From positions 1 to 14,695 of the forward strand of contig WSMU01000022.1 in NCBI GenBank assembly GCA_013316395.1: a stretch of DNA of 14,695 bases, read 5' to 3'. This DNA is from Alphaproteobacteria bacterium. GTDB lineage: Bacteria; Pseudomonadota; Alphaproteobacteria; Rs-D84. The translations under genes and the position numbers were made by a program. Below the pieces are notes generated by a model. The model ran no database searches. It was not told the origin of the DNA and saw only the letters and a program-made list of their open reading frames with translations. This document shows positions 7,532 through 14,444 of the stretch, in pieces (the first letter of the stretch is position 1; each line of letters starts with the position of its first letter).

Positions 7532-8539
7532 ATGGCCCAGGAAGAAATCATATTCCCAAATAATATTCGCAACATCCGCTTGGCGGCCGGCATGAAAATG
7601 ACAGAACTGGCACGTCGTGCAAATTTATCTCTATCGGCGGTTTCCAAAATAGAAAAAGGTGTTCGTCGCCTGAACCAAAAGCAGTTGCTAAATATTTGCA
7701 ATATATTGGGTTGCAAGCTGTCGGACATTTTCATCAAGGAATCAGATGATGTTGCCGGCCAGTGGCAGAACGAAATCAAGCGCCGTCTGAACGACAACGA
7801 AAACAGCGGCCTAAAAGTTTTTGGCAGCGGTATTCGCAAAATTCGCCAGCAGACGGGAAAAACCATCGCCCAGGCGGCCAAAGATGCGGGCATGACACTG
7901 TCGGTTTATCATAAGATAGAAGTCGGACAGCGTGAAATCTATGAAAATGAAATCGAGCCCTTGGCGCAATCATTTGCACACAGTGTTGAATCGCTGTTTG
8001 ATGAAATTGCCAGACTGTATAAATCCGGCGAACTAAACAAACAAATCAGCAAGGTAAAAGAACGTGTTAAATCCGTTCTTATTCCGGGCAGTCCATTGTC
8101 GGGAATCGACATGCACGGCAGCCTGTATGGTGCCAAGCTTTACGACAGTGCGCGCAAAAAGCTGGTTCCGGTATTTGGAATGCCATCGGGCAAGGCCATT
8201 ACTTTCAAAAAATCGGACAAAACAATGATTGTTGCACCCATGACACTGGAGGCGCGGCCAGGCATATATGCCGTTATGCCGAATTCAAAGCGCTTGGGTG
8301 GCTTTATCCCTGAAAAATCATATATATTTGCCGACGCATCTGCAAAACCTGCACCGGGTGATTTGGCAGTGTTTATCGATGATGACTTTGCCACACTGGG
8401 GGCGGATGCGGTTGCCACGGCACAAATTGCGGTTGTCCGTACAGATTCCAAGGGCCGTATCCATGGCCAGATTGCAGCTCCAGAAGAAAAAGTTTCAGGC
8501 AAATCCATTCACAAAGTAATCATGATTGTAATGGAATAA
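7532..8539 (+). CDS. Transcription regulator with two XRE-type HTH domains and an S24-like C-terminus
   Basis: A 335-residue DNA-binding protein. Residues about 10-68 form an XRE/Cro-type helix-turn-helix (MTELARRANLSLSAVSKIEKG). A second, more divergent one spans about 98-155 (TIAQAAKDAGMTLSVYHKIEVG). The C-terminal ~140 residues resemble the LexA/CI S24 fold (SKRLGGFIPEKSYIFAD, KPAPGDLAVFIDDD, and a final strand HKVIMIVME). The catalytic Ser-Met and the expected Lys are not recognisable, so self-cleavage is unlikely and the domain may serve dimerisation or sensing. Start ATG 7532 with AAGGAG 6 nt upstream. It has its own promoter with a palindrome across the -10, and lies between dnaB and an unknown gene in the same cassette. 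It could be a host regulator or a former phage repressor. Confidence 0.85.
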   Translation: MAQEEIIFPNNIRNIRLAAGMKMTELARRANLSLSAVSKIEKGVRRLNQKQLLNICNILGCKLSDIFIKESDDVAGQWQNEIKRRLNDNENSGLKVFGSGIRKIRQQTGKTIAQAAKDAGMTLSVYHKIEVGQREIYENEIEPLAQSFAHSVESLFDEIARLYKSGELNKQISKVKERVKSVLIPGSPLSGIDMHGSLYGAKLYDSARKKLVPVFGMPSGKAITFKKSDKTMIVAPMTLEARPGIYAVMPNSKRLGGFIPEKSYIFADASAKPAPGDLAVFIDDDFATLGADAVATAQIAVVRTDSKGRIHGQIAAPEEKVSGKSIHKVIMIVME

Positions 8540-8571
8540 CTGCCGCCAATATTATGCCGGGGGGGGACATT

Positions 8572-9279
8572 ATGTTGAACGTCAAAGCCAGTATCGTTGC
8601 ACAAAAACTATTGAACTTGTACCGTCAAGAACACGTGATTTTTGGCGGCTGGGCCGCAGTGAACCAGGTATTTATAGCCGAGGCCACACCAGAGGTTATA
8701 GATGCCCTGCGCGAGTTGCCAACAGGTCGCAGTTTGGCACGCCATATAGAAAACCTGCGTACGGGGAAAACACCGCTCGATTCAATTGAACGTGAATTAT
8801 TACCCTATGGCGGTGCAATGAGCGAAAGTATCGCCACAACACCAATTGATGCATCCGGCTGGCGCGAGTTGGAAAGTGTCATCGCAGAATTTACCCCAGA
8901 CCAAGAAGGACTGGCCCGACTGGAAGAATCACCCGTTATCAAAAAATTTGGTCCCGAATGGATTGTGGGTATACGTTCGGCACTGGCGGGGAATACGCAG
9001 TTGCAGCAAAAGTGGGATGTGGTTGCCCAAACTTATCGCGCATATACCTTATGGAATTCCGCAACAGAGATTTTAAACACCCCTATTTCCGACCGTGTTC
9101 GTGCACAGTTGCAGGTTGATATGCCGGAATACGAAACATATCTGCCTATGTTTGGCGCGTCCGGGACAGAATTACTGGGCAAGTTGCGCACATTCGTCAG
9201 CAGTGTAAAGCCCAACCCAAATCAGTCCACGGCATCTGAAAGCATTTCGGCAGAATCTGCATCGGCAGATGTGCTATAA
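8572..9279 (+). CDS. Hypothetical protein, third gene of the dnaB cassette
   Basis: An unrecognised soluble 235-residue protein. It begins MLNVKASIVAQKLLNLYRQE and is largely helical and mildly acidic, without a signal peptide or membrane segment. It ends in a Ser/Ala/Glu-rich low-complexity tail (STASESISAESASADVL). ATG 8572 is preferred because a run of eight Gs ends about 5 nt upstream; an in-frame ATG at 8554 is the alternative. It lies 32 bp behind the regulator gene, so the two are likely co-transcribed. Its last codon and TAA stop (9274-9279) lie beyond the inferred insertion boundary, in sequence belonging to terminase, so its natural C-terminus may have been altered by the insertion. 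Confidence 0.7.
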   Translation: MLNVKASIVAQKLLNLYRQEHVIFGGWAAVNQVFIAEATPEVIDALRELPTGRSLARHIENLRTGKTPLDSIERELLPYGGAMSESIATTPIDASGWRELESVIAEFTPDQEGLARLEESPVIKKFGPEWIVGIRSALAGNTQLQQKWDVVAQTYRAYTLWNSATEILNTPISDRVRAQLQVDMPEYETYLPMFGASGTELLGKLRTFVSSVKPNPNQSTASESISAESASADVL

Positions 9280-9860
9280 ATCGTATCTACCGCGTGCGGT
9301 GTGCCGATATACAAAATAGCCCCCGCAGGTGACAGGATAAAATCAAGCTCACGCAGGCGTTCACGTAACTCGGCCCGCTTTCGCGGTGTATTGCTGGTAT
9401 TGGGAACTTCTACGTCGTCACATATAATAAGGTCGGAACGCAATCCGGTTATGTTTCCATATACCCCCTGGCAGATTACTGATGGCTCGCGGATACCAAT
9501 CGGTCTGTTTACCGTTATACGCCCCGCGGCCCATTCTTTCTTGTTCGTAGGAACCAAGGCGGCACATCGCGGATGATTTTCTAAAATATGCCTTATATGC
9601 GCCACCATTCGCGATGCCAAGGTTGTTTCGGCCGATAATATTAAAATTCTGGTTTCCGGCCGCATGTATAAAACACATGCGGCAAATATCCCCACAACCG
9701 TTGATTTACCCGAATGTCGAAAAGCCATTAACAGACCGCGGTGCGGCGCACTGTTCCAAACATCTACTAAAAAGCGCATTATCTTGCGGTGATGTTGCGG
9801 CGTCGGCAGCCCCAGCAGTTCGTTCCATTCATCCAAGAATTTATAAAATTCCGTAGTCAT
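9222..9860 (-). pseudogene. Terminase large subunit, N-terminal ATPase part (split gene)
   Basis: The motor half of the large terminase. From ATG 9860 it encodes 212 residues. Walker A is FRHSGKST at 47-54, Walker B LIICDDVEV at about 144-152, and the coupling motif is YIGTPHA at 184-190. Native sequence stops after IYS-T (residue 197). The last 15 residues (SADADSAEMLSDAVD) are antisense of the cassette's third gene. The start overlaps the tail-fibre gene by 20 bp; GTG 9863 is an alternative and no strong ribosome site is visible. No internal stop or frameshift occurs. Together with the part at 5883-5070 it would make about 466 residues, a normal size. Alone it is a motor without a nuclease, and could be non-functional or act in trans. 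Confidence 0.88.
9270..9273 (+). repeat. Right copy of 4-bp direct repeat TGTG at the cassette boundary
   Basis: Matches TGTG at 5880-5883. Beyond it, reading on the minus strand, is terminase coding sequence ending in IYS; before it is the coding sequence of the plus-strand 235-residue protein. Confidence 0.6.
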
Positions 9861-10389
9861 CACGATTTTCGTTTGGTGCCGTATCGGTAATATATCCGTA
9901 ATCGTTTATCAATAACGGCAATGCCCCGGCCAATACCGATACCAGATTATTATATATCCCCAGAACGCCCCCACCGCTAAGCTTGTCTTGGACCAGGTTA
10001 TTAGTATATTCCAAAAACTCTTTTACGTTGTCATGGGTATTCTGCCACTGGGCCAGGTCGATATCCATCTGGCGGATATCACGTAACGCAGCAAGCAGAA
10101 AATTAAAATCAGTGTTCAAATCTTCCGGGTCTATTTTTGCCGTCGGCTGATAATCTATCACACGCGACAGCGTTACCTGGCGAAAGATATCTATGCGCGC
10201 CCCTTCTGTCGGGGCGGTGGGAAATATTACAGTGCCACCGGTCAAATCCTCGTTCGGATAAACACCATACTGGGTATGTGTCAGGGCACGCTCATCCACT
10301 GATACGCATACGTCGGATTCCTGAAAAAACGGGAATGTGAACAGGTACTGAGTTGTAACACCGTCACCGATGTAGCTAATTTTATGCAT
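9841..10389 (-). CDS. Short tail-fibre protein, T7 gp17 N-terminal-domain type
   Basis: A 182-residue protein matching the virion-attachment domain of T7-type tail fibres. It starts ISYIGDGVTTQYLFTFPFF, continues with the TGGTVIFPTAPTEGARIDIFRQV strand pair, and has the characteristic segment TAKIDPEDLNTDFNFLLAALRDI. A short coiled or helical region and a hydrophobic stretch (LVSVLAGALPLLIN) follow. No trimeric shaft or receptor-binding tip is present, so it is an adaptor lacking its host-recognition part. ATG 10389 has AGGGGG about 7 nt upstream. The 3' end overlaps the terminase start. The family call is firm; whether the short form is native or truncated cannot be told here. Confidence 0.8.
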   Translation of the reverse strand: MHKISYIGDGVTTQYLFTFPFFQESDVCVSVDERALTHTQYGVYPNEDLTGGTVIFPTAPTEGARIDIFRQVTLSRVIDYQPTAKIDPEDLNTDFNFLLAALRDIRQMDIDLAQWQNTHDNVKEFLEYTNNLVQDKLSGGGVLGIYNNLVSVLAGALPLLINDYGYITDTAPNENRDDYGIL

Positions 10390-10404
10390 TGTCGCCCCCT
10401 ATTC

Positions 10405-10758
10405 TTAGCCGACAAGCTGGTCAAAGCGCGATAGCAGCGATTTTACCAGGTTCGGTTTCTTGGCATGGGCTTTCTTAAGCTTTTCAAGGTTGTTCTGGCG
10501 CTTTTCCTGATAGGGCTGCTCCGCCTCGTCGCGCAGACGCTTTAAAACGGCCTCTTCGGTCATTCCCCGGCCCGCACCAGACATTCCGGACGCACCGTAC
10601 TTAGCTCGCTGGGATGCCAAGGTCTTTTTTACCAAATTGTTTTTTGCCTGCTCGTCTGCTGCCATTTGCTCCAATATCTTTTTTCTTTCGCTTTTTGCTT
10701 CTTTTTTGGCTTTCTTGTAGTCTAAAACTTCTGTCACATCAGATACGACTTGTCCCAT
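10405..10758 (-). CDS. Small basic helical phage virion protein
   Basis: A 117-residue, lysine-rich, mostly helical protein between tail tubular protein B and the tail fibre. It has a charged N-terminal helix (DYKKAKKEAKSERKKILEQM), a short conserved-looking central segment (ASQRAKYGASGMSGAGRGMT) and a second charged helical part. Proteins with this central motif often accompany podovirus tail genes, and it may be a reduced internal-virion (T7 gp14-like) protein; that is inference. ATG 10758 is chosen for AAAGGAG 6 nt upstream rather than upstream in-frame starts such as ATG 10782. It follows tail tubular B with little spacing, so it is part of the same operon. Confidence 0.65.
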   Translation of the reverse strand: MGQVVSDVTEVLDYKKAKKEAKSERKKILEQMAADEQAKNNLVKKTLASQRAKYGASGMSGAGRGMTEEAVLKRLRDEAEQPYQEKRQNNLEKLKKAHAKKPNLVKSLLSRFDQLVG

Positions 10759-10782
10759 TATTTTCTCCTTTATTGTCATCAA

Positions 10783-12498
10783 TTAAATTGCATACCAGCC
10801 GTGAATGGTTACCGACAGTATCGTCGCTCTAAACGGTTCTGTGCCATGCAATGTCCACATCGGTGAAATAGTATCTCCACGCGTACCCAGAACATTTATA
10901 GTCACATCACCGTCATATCCCGGGGCACCGTCCTCATACACAGAATTTGGCAGCGATACACGCGCTCCGTTTATGAACAAAGATTTGGTATCTAAAACAC
11001 GTGCAGATATTTTTCTTATTCTGATTTTCTTAGGGTTGTGCCCCCCCGCACGCAGCGGCAATGCCGATGCAGTAAAAGAAAATTCATACCGGCCTGCATC
11101 AACCATGGCGCTATCCGAAAACTTTTCCAGAAAATATGACGAATCTCGCTGCGTTACGACATATGTTTCGCCACCAACAGCGGCTACTGATTTAAATAGC
11201 CCCCGGGTCTTATAAACACCCCACGCAGAAATACCCAATGCGGAATTCTTATTTAAAACAGCCATATCACCCGATGCCATTACAACAAATAACTGATGAG
11301 TATCGCCGTTATACGATATATCAACCGGGTCTGTCATAATGCTCTTGGACAGTGCGCACAAATCATTCGCATTATAGTTTTCACCTAACTCATCCAGGGC
11401 CAATTCACGAATATCTTTCTTGGTTGCGGAAATAAATACGGTCGCACCTTCGACCTTTTGTGGCGGCAGATAACGTGACGCAATACTGCCAACACTGGTG
11501 TGCTGCTTTATATCTACCACGGACGGTGTCAACGGCTTGCTGGATATGGCCCATTCGCCAACAGATGTTAGAATCTGTAGATTATCACTGCTAACAACGG
11601 TACATATTTCCTGGCGCCGCTGTGACAGCAGGGTTATGAATATAGCCTCGTCGTCCAGACCGGTTCCGACATTAAAGTTATTATGGCGCCCAACCTGAGA
11701 CATCCATACGCCGGCCGGCCAATCGCGTGAGCCACCAAATACCAGTCTGTCTTGGTGAAATGAGATACTGCACGGCCACCCGCGAGTATTGCTAAACACA
11801 GCCTCAGCCCAGTCGGATATCGCAGACGACGGCAACGTATATGGACCATTGGTATATGCCGTTACCACTGTTGGACTGACATATTTGGTAATAACCCACT
11901 GGCGCCCCAGCAGCAGCAGGCGACCATTTACATGCCTGTCGGACCAAAATGGCGCGGATGTTGTAAACGTTGCATAATTGTTACCGGCAGCATTCTGGGT
12001 AACGGTTATTTTTATATCATCGGCGTCATCAAATTTCATAAACGGAATATTTACCGTCATATCCGCATCATTGCGGGAAAAACTGAACCAGGTCAAAGAA
12101 AAGCTGTTTTCAGTTTTCTTTAAAATCCGCGGCTCATAGTCGGGATGCACAAATATCATTGTGCCAAATCGCTGTGCGTACTGCAGCCTGGCATGGGCCG
12201 CAGAATTCCATGGTGCCAGCAAATCCCTGATTAAGACACCGTCGGAATACACCAATATATGCCCGTCGGTCAGTGCCAGCAGATAGTCCTCTTCTTCGGA
12301 CACAGAAAAAGGTATAAGCCTGGCCGTTGATCGCAAATCGGCCACTGATACCAATCCCCGGCGTCGTGTCAGCCCACCACCCGCAATAACATCCATATTT
12401 TCTAACTGCGACAAACCATTTATATCATCACGCGCAAAGAACTCAGAATCTACCTGGCCGCTGGCAAAAGAATTTTGTGTTTTTATAAACTCTCCCAT
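10783..12498 (-). CDS. Tail tubular protein B-like (tail nozzle) protein
   Basis: A 571-residue protein at the position and of the type of T7 gp12-like nozzle proteins that form the distal part of the short tail. The start (TQNSFASGQVDSEFFARDDI, then LENMDVIAGGGLTRRRGL) is characteristic of this family in BPP-1-like phages, as is the mid-region RLVFGGSRDWPAGVWMSQVGRHNNF. The rest is predicted beta-rich, without a signal peptide. ATG 12498 has AGAGG about 8 nt upstream. It lies between tail tubular A and the small basic protein in one operon. Intact reading frame. Confidence 0.88.
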   Translation of the reverse strand: MGEFIKTQNSFASGQVDSEFFARDDINGLSQLENMDVIAGGGLTRRRGLVSVADLRSTARLIPFSVSEEEDYLLALTDGHILVYSDGVLIRDLLAPWNSAAHARLQYAQRFGTMIFVHPDYEPRILKKTENSFSLTWFSFSRNDADMTVNIPFMKFDDADDIKITVTQNAAGNNYATFTTSAPFWSDRHVNGRLLLLGRQWVITKYVSPTVVTAYTNGPYTLPSSAISDWAEAVFSNTRGWPCSISFHQDRLVFGGSRDWPAGVWMSQVGRHNNFNVGTGLDDEAIFITLLSQRRQEICTVVSSDNLQILTSVGEWAISSKPLTPSVVDIKQHTSVGSIASRYLPPQKVEGATVFISATKKDIRELALDELGENYNANDLCALSKSIMTDPVDISYNGDTHQLFVVMASGDMAVLNKNSALGISAWGVYKTRGLFKSVAAVGGETYVVTQRDSSYFLEKFSDSAMVDAGRYEFSFTASALPLRAGGHNPKKIRIRKISARVLDTKSLFINGARVSLPNSVYEDGAPGYDGDVTINVLGTRGDTISPMWTLHGTEPFRATILSVTIHGWYAI

Positions 12499-12516
12499 TT
12501 CATTACCTCTGTCCGA

Positions 12517-13038
12517 TTAAAAACGTGTGCTGATTAACGAAAAGTTATCTATTGCCTTTGATGCGGATGTTGTGCTGTCGATGAACTTAGCCGACTGCAA
12601 TTCCGTTTCATATAACGCCGCCAGCATTCGGAAAACATTCTGCTCGCCCAGCAGGGGTATGCAAAATTCCATCGCCAAACGCGTCGCCGCCAGTGATGCA
12701 AAGTAGCCCGGGAACGCATCCGGTGTAACACGCGACATTCCAACAATGGTTAAAGTATCTGCACCGGGGCACAATATTTTATTCCCCTGAATTTCACCGT
12801 GACTTTTTACCACACGCAGGCAATCGGCCGGTATTAGGAAATCGCCGTCGGTATTGCGTGTTAATTCGTATGTCCGACATGCAAATCGCCATACATGCGA
12901 TGCCAACAGTGCATCTATTACCGGGTCAAACAGCGTTCTTGACAGGCGCGACGCCGCCGTATCATCGGTCAGCGACTGAATGGGCGCTTCGCCCAGTTTC
13001 AATAGTGCCATTGAACACAAATCTATTTTTGTAAGCAT
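12517..13038 (-). CDS. Tail tubular protein A (tail adaptor/gatekeeper)
   Basis: A 173-residue protein of the T7 gp11 tail tubular A type, which joins the portal to the nozzle. The N-terminus MLTKIDLCSMALLKLGEAPI and the segment LFDPVIDALLASHVWRFA are typical, followed by the IPADCLRVVK strand and FASLAATRLAMEFCIPLLG helix. GGGGCG lies about 7 nt before ATG 13038. An 18-bp gap leads to tail tubular B. Intact, with the normal length for the family. Confidence 0.88.
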   Translation of the reverse strand: MLTKIDLCSMALLKLGEAPIQSLTDDTAASRLSRTLFDPVIDALLASHVWRFACRTYELTRNTDGDFLIPADCLRVVKSHGEIQGNKILCPGADTLTIVGMSRVTPDAFPGYFASLAATRLAMEFCIPLLGEQNVFRMLAALYETELQSAKFIDSTTSASKAIDNFSLISTRF

Positions 13039-13067
13039 GAAAACGCCCCTTTTTGTTCATAAAATAT

Positions 13068-13087
13068 GGGCCGGTGTATTCCGGCCC
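13068..13087 (-). terminator. GC-rich hairpin between virion genes, weak terminator or mRNA stabiliser
   Basis: A perfect 7-bp stem GGGCCGG-TGTATT-CCGGCCC sits between the small virion protein gene and tail tubular A. On the minus strand it is followed by ATATTTTATG, a poor T-run. Such hairpins after capsid genes often lower expression of the tail genes or protect the capsid mRNA; this role is inferred. Confidence 0.55.
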
Positions 13088-13095
13088 GGCTAAGA

Positions 13096-13326
13096 TTATG
13101 CCAGTGCGGCCAACGTTACACTTGTTGCGTTTGCACTTACTTTTTTAATGGAGGTGTTATCCGACGCGTTTATGATAATAACGTCGCCAACATTCATCAG
13201 TGTCTTTACGCTGTCGAAATAGCCCGCATTACTTATTGGCGTCATCTTATCTTCCGATGCGTAATGCCACAGTGTGAATCCATTTGCGTATGCGATTACC
13301 GACAGATTTTTATTTTGAAATGCCAT
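13096..13326 (-). CDS. Small virion-associated protein encoded next to capsid
   Basis: A 76-residue protein directly downstream of the major capsid gene. The start MAFQNKNLSVIAYANGFTLWHY is a pattern I recognise from small proteins beside capsid genes in alphaproteobacterial podovirus-type prophages. It continues with AGYFDSVKTLMNVGDVIIINAS, suggesting a compact beta domain. Its position suggests a head decoration or stabilising role, but no function is established. AGGA lies 8 nt before the ATG. It is separated from capsid by 23 bp. Confidence 0.7.
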   Translation of the reverse strand: MAFQNKNLSVIAYANGFTLWHYASEDKMTPISNAGYFDSVKTLMNVGDVIIINASDNTSIKKVSANATSVTLAALA

Positions 13327-13349
13327 TTCTTATATCCTTTGATTGTTTT

Positions 13350-14189
13350 TTATTCTGCATCAGACGGCGTAGCAGGTGCTTCACCGCACTTAACACGTAC
13401 AATACCGGCGGTATCAATCAGGACTGCGCCCTGGGACATGCTATTGCTGACGAAGTGCGCAGCACGTTCACCATGCCATGAAATATCAGTCTTTACTTCC
13501 TGGCCACAGGCATGACCAACACTGGACGCGTGATATATAAAGCAGTCACGATTTGTCCCGCTAAGCGGCAGACCATTATGCAGAACCCATGTAATACCCA
13601 GCCATTTGCGTGCCTCGGCACCATTTGCCAGCGGCGTGTCACTTACATAATCGGCGGAAACAAATTCATCCATCGACAGCAGCTCGTTCCACTGGTGAAC
13701 ACCCACCACAGCAAAGCGACGACCGTCATCAGGAACATCGTTTGTATTCAAAACTTCCAATGCGGACAGAATTATCGATTTGTTTAAACCGTTGGTATAG
13801 TCCCCAACAGAAGACGTTGCATTATTCATCGCGGATATAATCAGCTCATCGGTTTTGCGTCCCAATGCATAAGCACCCGCAGACGCGACAACGCGGCGTT
13901 CATCCACGTTTGTCTTCAATTCATCCAACGCATCAACCCAGTCACCGGCATAATAATCCTGCAGGATGCATTCGACCGGCTCATGATTCAAATTCATAAC
14001 CGGCACAATGCCATGACGTGATTTTGTGCTGGCTGTGCCGCGGCCAACTTTTTGGAATGTTGTGCTGGCGCCGACAACGCCGCTTTTGCTGCGAACGGTT
14101 GACAGCAATTTTGTGCCCATCTGCTGATAGGCCAAATGAACATCAGCTTCGAATTGTTTTACGAAGACTTTATCTATGGAAACAGACAT
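13350..14189 (-). CDS. Phage major capsid protein
   Basis: A 279-residue capsid protein of the group annotated as Phage_capsid_2 in podovirus-type prophages. Hallmarks are VFVKQFEADVHLAYQQMG near the start, TTFQKVGRGTASTKSRHG, the LQDYYAGDWVDALDELKTN block, and ASAGAYALGRKTDELII. It is a HK97-type shell protein by family. A strong ribosome site AAGGAAGG precedes ATG 14189 by 8 nt, consistent with high expression. It is the first gene of the minus-strand module; no scaffold gene lies upstream, where one is normally found. Intact frame. Confidence 0.9.
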   Translation of the reverse strand: MSVSIDKVFVKQFEADVHLAYQQMGTKLLSTVRSKSGVVGASTTFQKVGRGTASTKSRHGIVPVMNLNHEPVECILQDYYAGDWVDALDELKTNVDERRVVASAGAYALGRKTDELIISAMNNATSSVGDYTNGLNKSIILSALEVLNTNDVPDDGRRFAVVGVHQWNELLSMDEFVSADYVSDTPLANGAEARKWLGITWVLHNGLPLSGTNRDCFIYHASSVGHACGQEVKTDISWHGERAAHFVSNSMSQGAVLIDTAGIVRVKCGEAPATPSDAE

Positions 14190-14223
14190 AAATTTTCCTT
14201 CCTTGTATTCTTAGATAAATAAA

Positions 14224-14243
14224 GGCACGCAAAGTTACGTGCC
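14224..14243 (-). promoter_or_regulatory. Hairpin in the leader upstream of capsid
   Basis: Stem GGCACG / CGTGCC (14224-14229 and 14238-14243) with an 8-nt loop, followed on the minus strand by TTTATTT. It lies 35 bp before the capsid start, directly behind an AT-rich TATAAA. It could be a leader stem-loop or the terminator of a lost upstream gene. Confidence 0.45.
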
Positions 14244-14326
14244 GGTTTATAATTTTGTCTTTACGGTTATGCATTTGGATGCGCCGCTCAACAAAATACG
14301 CGGGTCCTGTTTTGGATTATCCGTGC

Positions 14327-14375
14327 AAAGATTCAGTCGGACAAACACATCCGGTCAATATCCGACTGAATCTTT
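14327..14375. repeat. 15-bp perfect inverted repeat in the right-hand spacer
   Basis: AAAGATTCAGTCGGA (14327-14341) pairs perfectly with 14361-14375 across a 19-nt gap. No T-run follows closely in either direction, so it is not a simple terminator. It may be a structured RNA or protein-binding site, or mark the edge of the integrated module. Confidence 0.6.
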
Positions 14376-14379
14376 ACAG

Positions 14380-14406
14380 AAAAAAAACACCCGAAAAATA
14401 TTCGGG
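14380..14406 (-). terminator. Second hairpin terminator downstream of the histone-like gene
   Basis: Stem CCCGAA / TTCGGG (14390-14395 and 14401-14406) with a 5-nt loop. On the minus strand it is followed by GTG and then eight Ts. Backup terminator in tandem with 14415-14438. Confidence 0.7.
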
Positions 14407-14414
14407 CCAGAGAT

Positions 14415-14438
14415 AAAAAAATCCCCGCAGATGCGGGG
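14415..14438 (-). terminator. Rho-independent terminator of the histone-like gene
   Basis: Stem CCCCGCA / TGCGGGG (14423-14429 and 14432-14438) followed on the minus strand by seven Ts (14421-14415). It lies a few bases beyond the stop codon at 14445-14447. Confidence 0.85.
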
Positions 14439-14444
14439 GAATTA

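Larger units (their letters stand above)
5884..9273 (+). mobile_element. 3,390-bp dnaB-regulator-orf cassette inserted in terminase
   Basis: The segment holds three plus-strand genes and interrupts a minus-strand terminase gene. Its length is a multiple of three, and its removal leaves one copy of TGTG and a continuous terminase frame. It contains no transposase or integrase, and its ends show no inverted repeats, so it is not a recognisable transposon. It starts just upstream of the dnaB coding region and ends within the last codons of the third gene. The insertion itself is well supported; the mechanism is unknown. Confidence 0.8.
2505..14189 (-). mobile_element. Podovirus-type prophage structural module, partial and interrupted
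   Basis: Minus-strand genes in transcription order are capsid, small virion-associated protein, tail tubular A, tail tubular B, small basic protein, tail-fibre N-domain, terminase (split), portal, Bbp19-like and membrane coiled-coil. This is a head-and-short-tail gene set like that of BPP-1/T7-like phages. Its order is circularly permuted: terminase and portal come last rather than first. I see no integrase, phage replication gene, scaffold, small terminase, endolysin or att repeat. It contains two plus-strand insertions (about 4.3-5.07 kb and 5884-9273). It could be a decaying prophage or a domesticated particle. Confidence 0.85.

Noticed and set aside
5884..9273. Group I/II intron or intein splitting the terminase
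   Set aside because: The inserted block carries three opposite-strand genes, no homing endonuclease or reverse transcriptase, and no intron-like structure.
5880..9283. Assembly chimera as explanation of the split terminase
   Set aside because: An artificial join would hardly have both breakpoints restoring the same frame across the same four bases. It cannot be fully excluded without reads, so it is kept as a refutation test.
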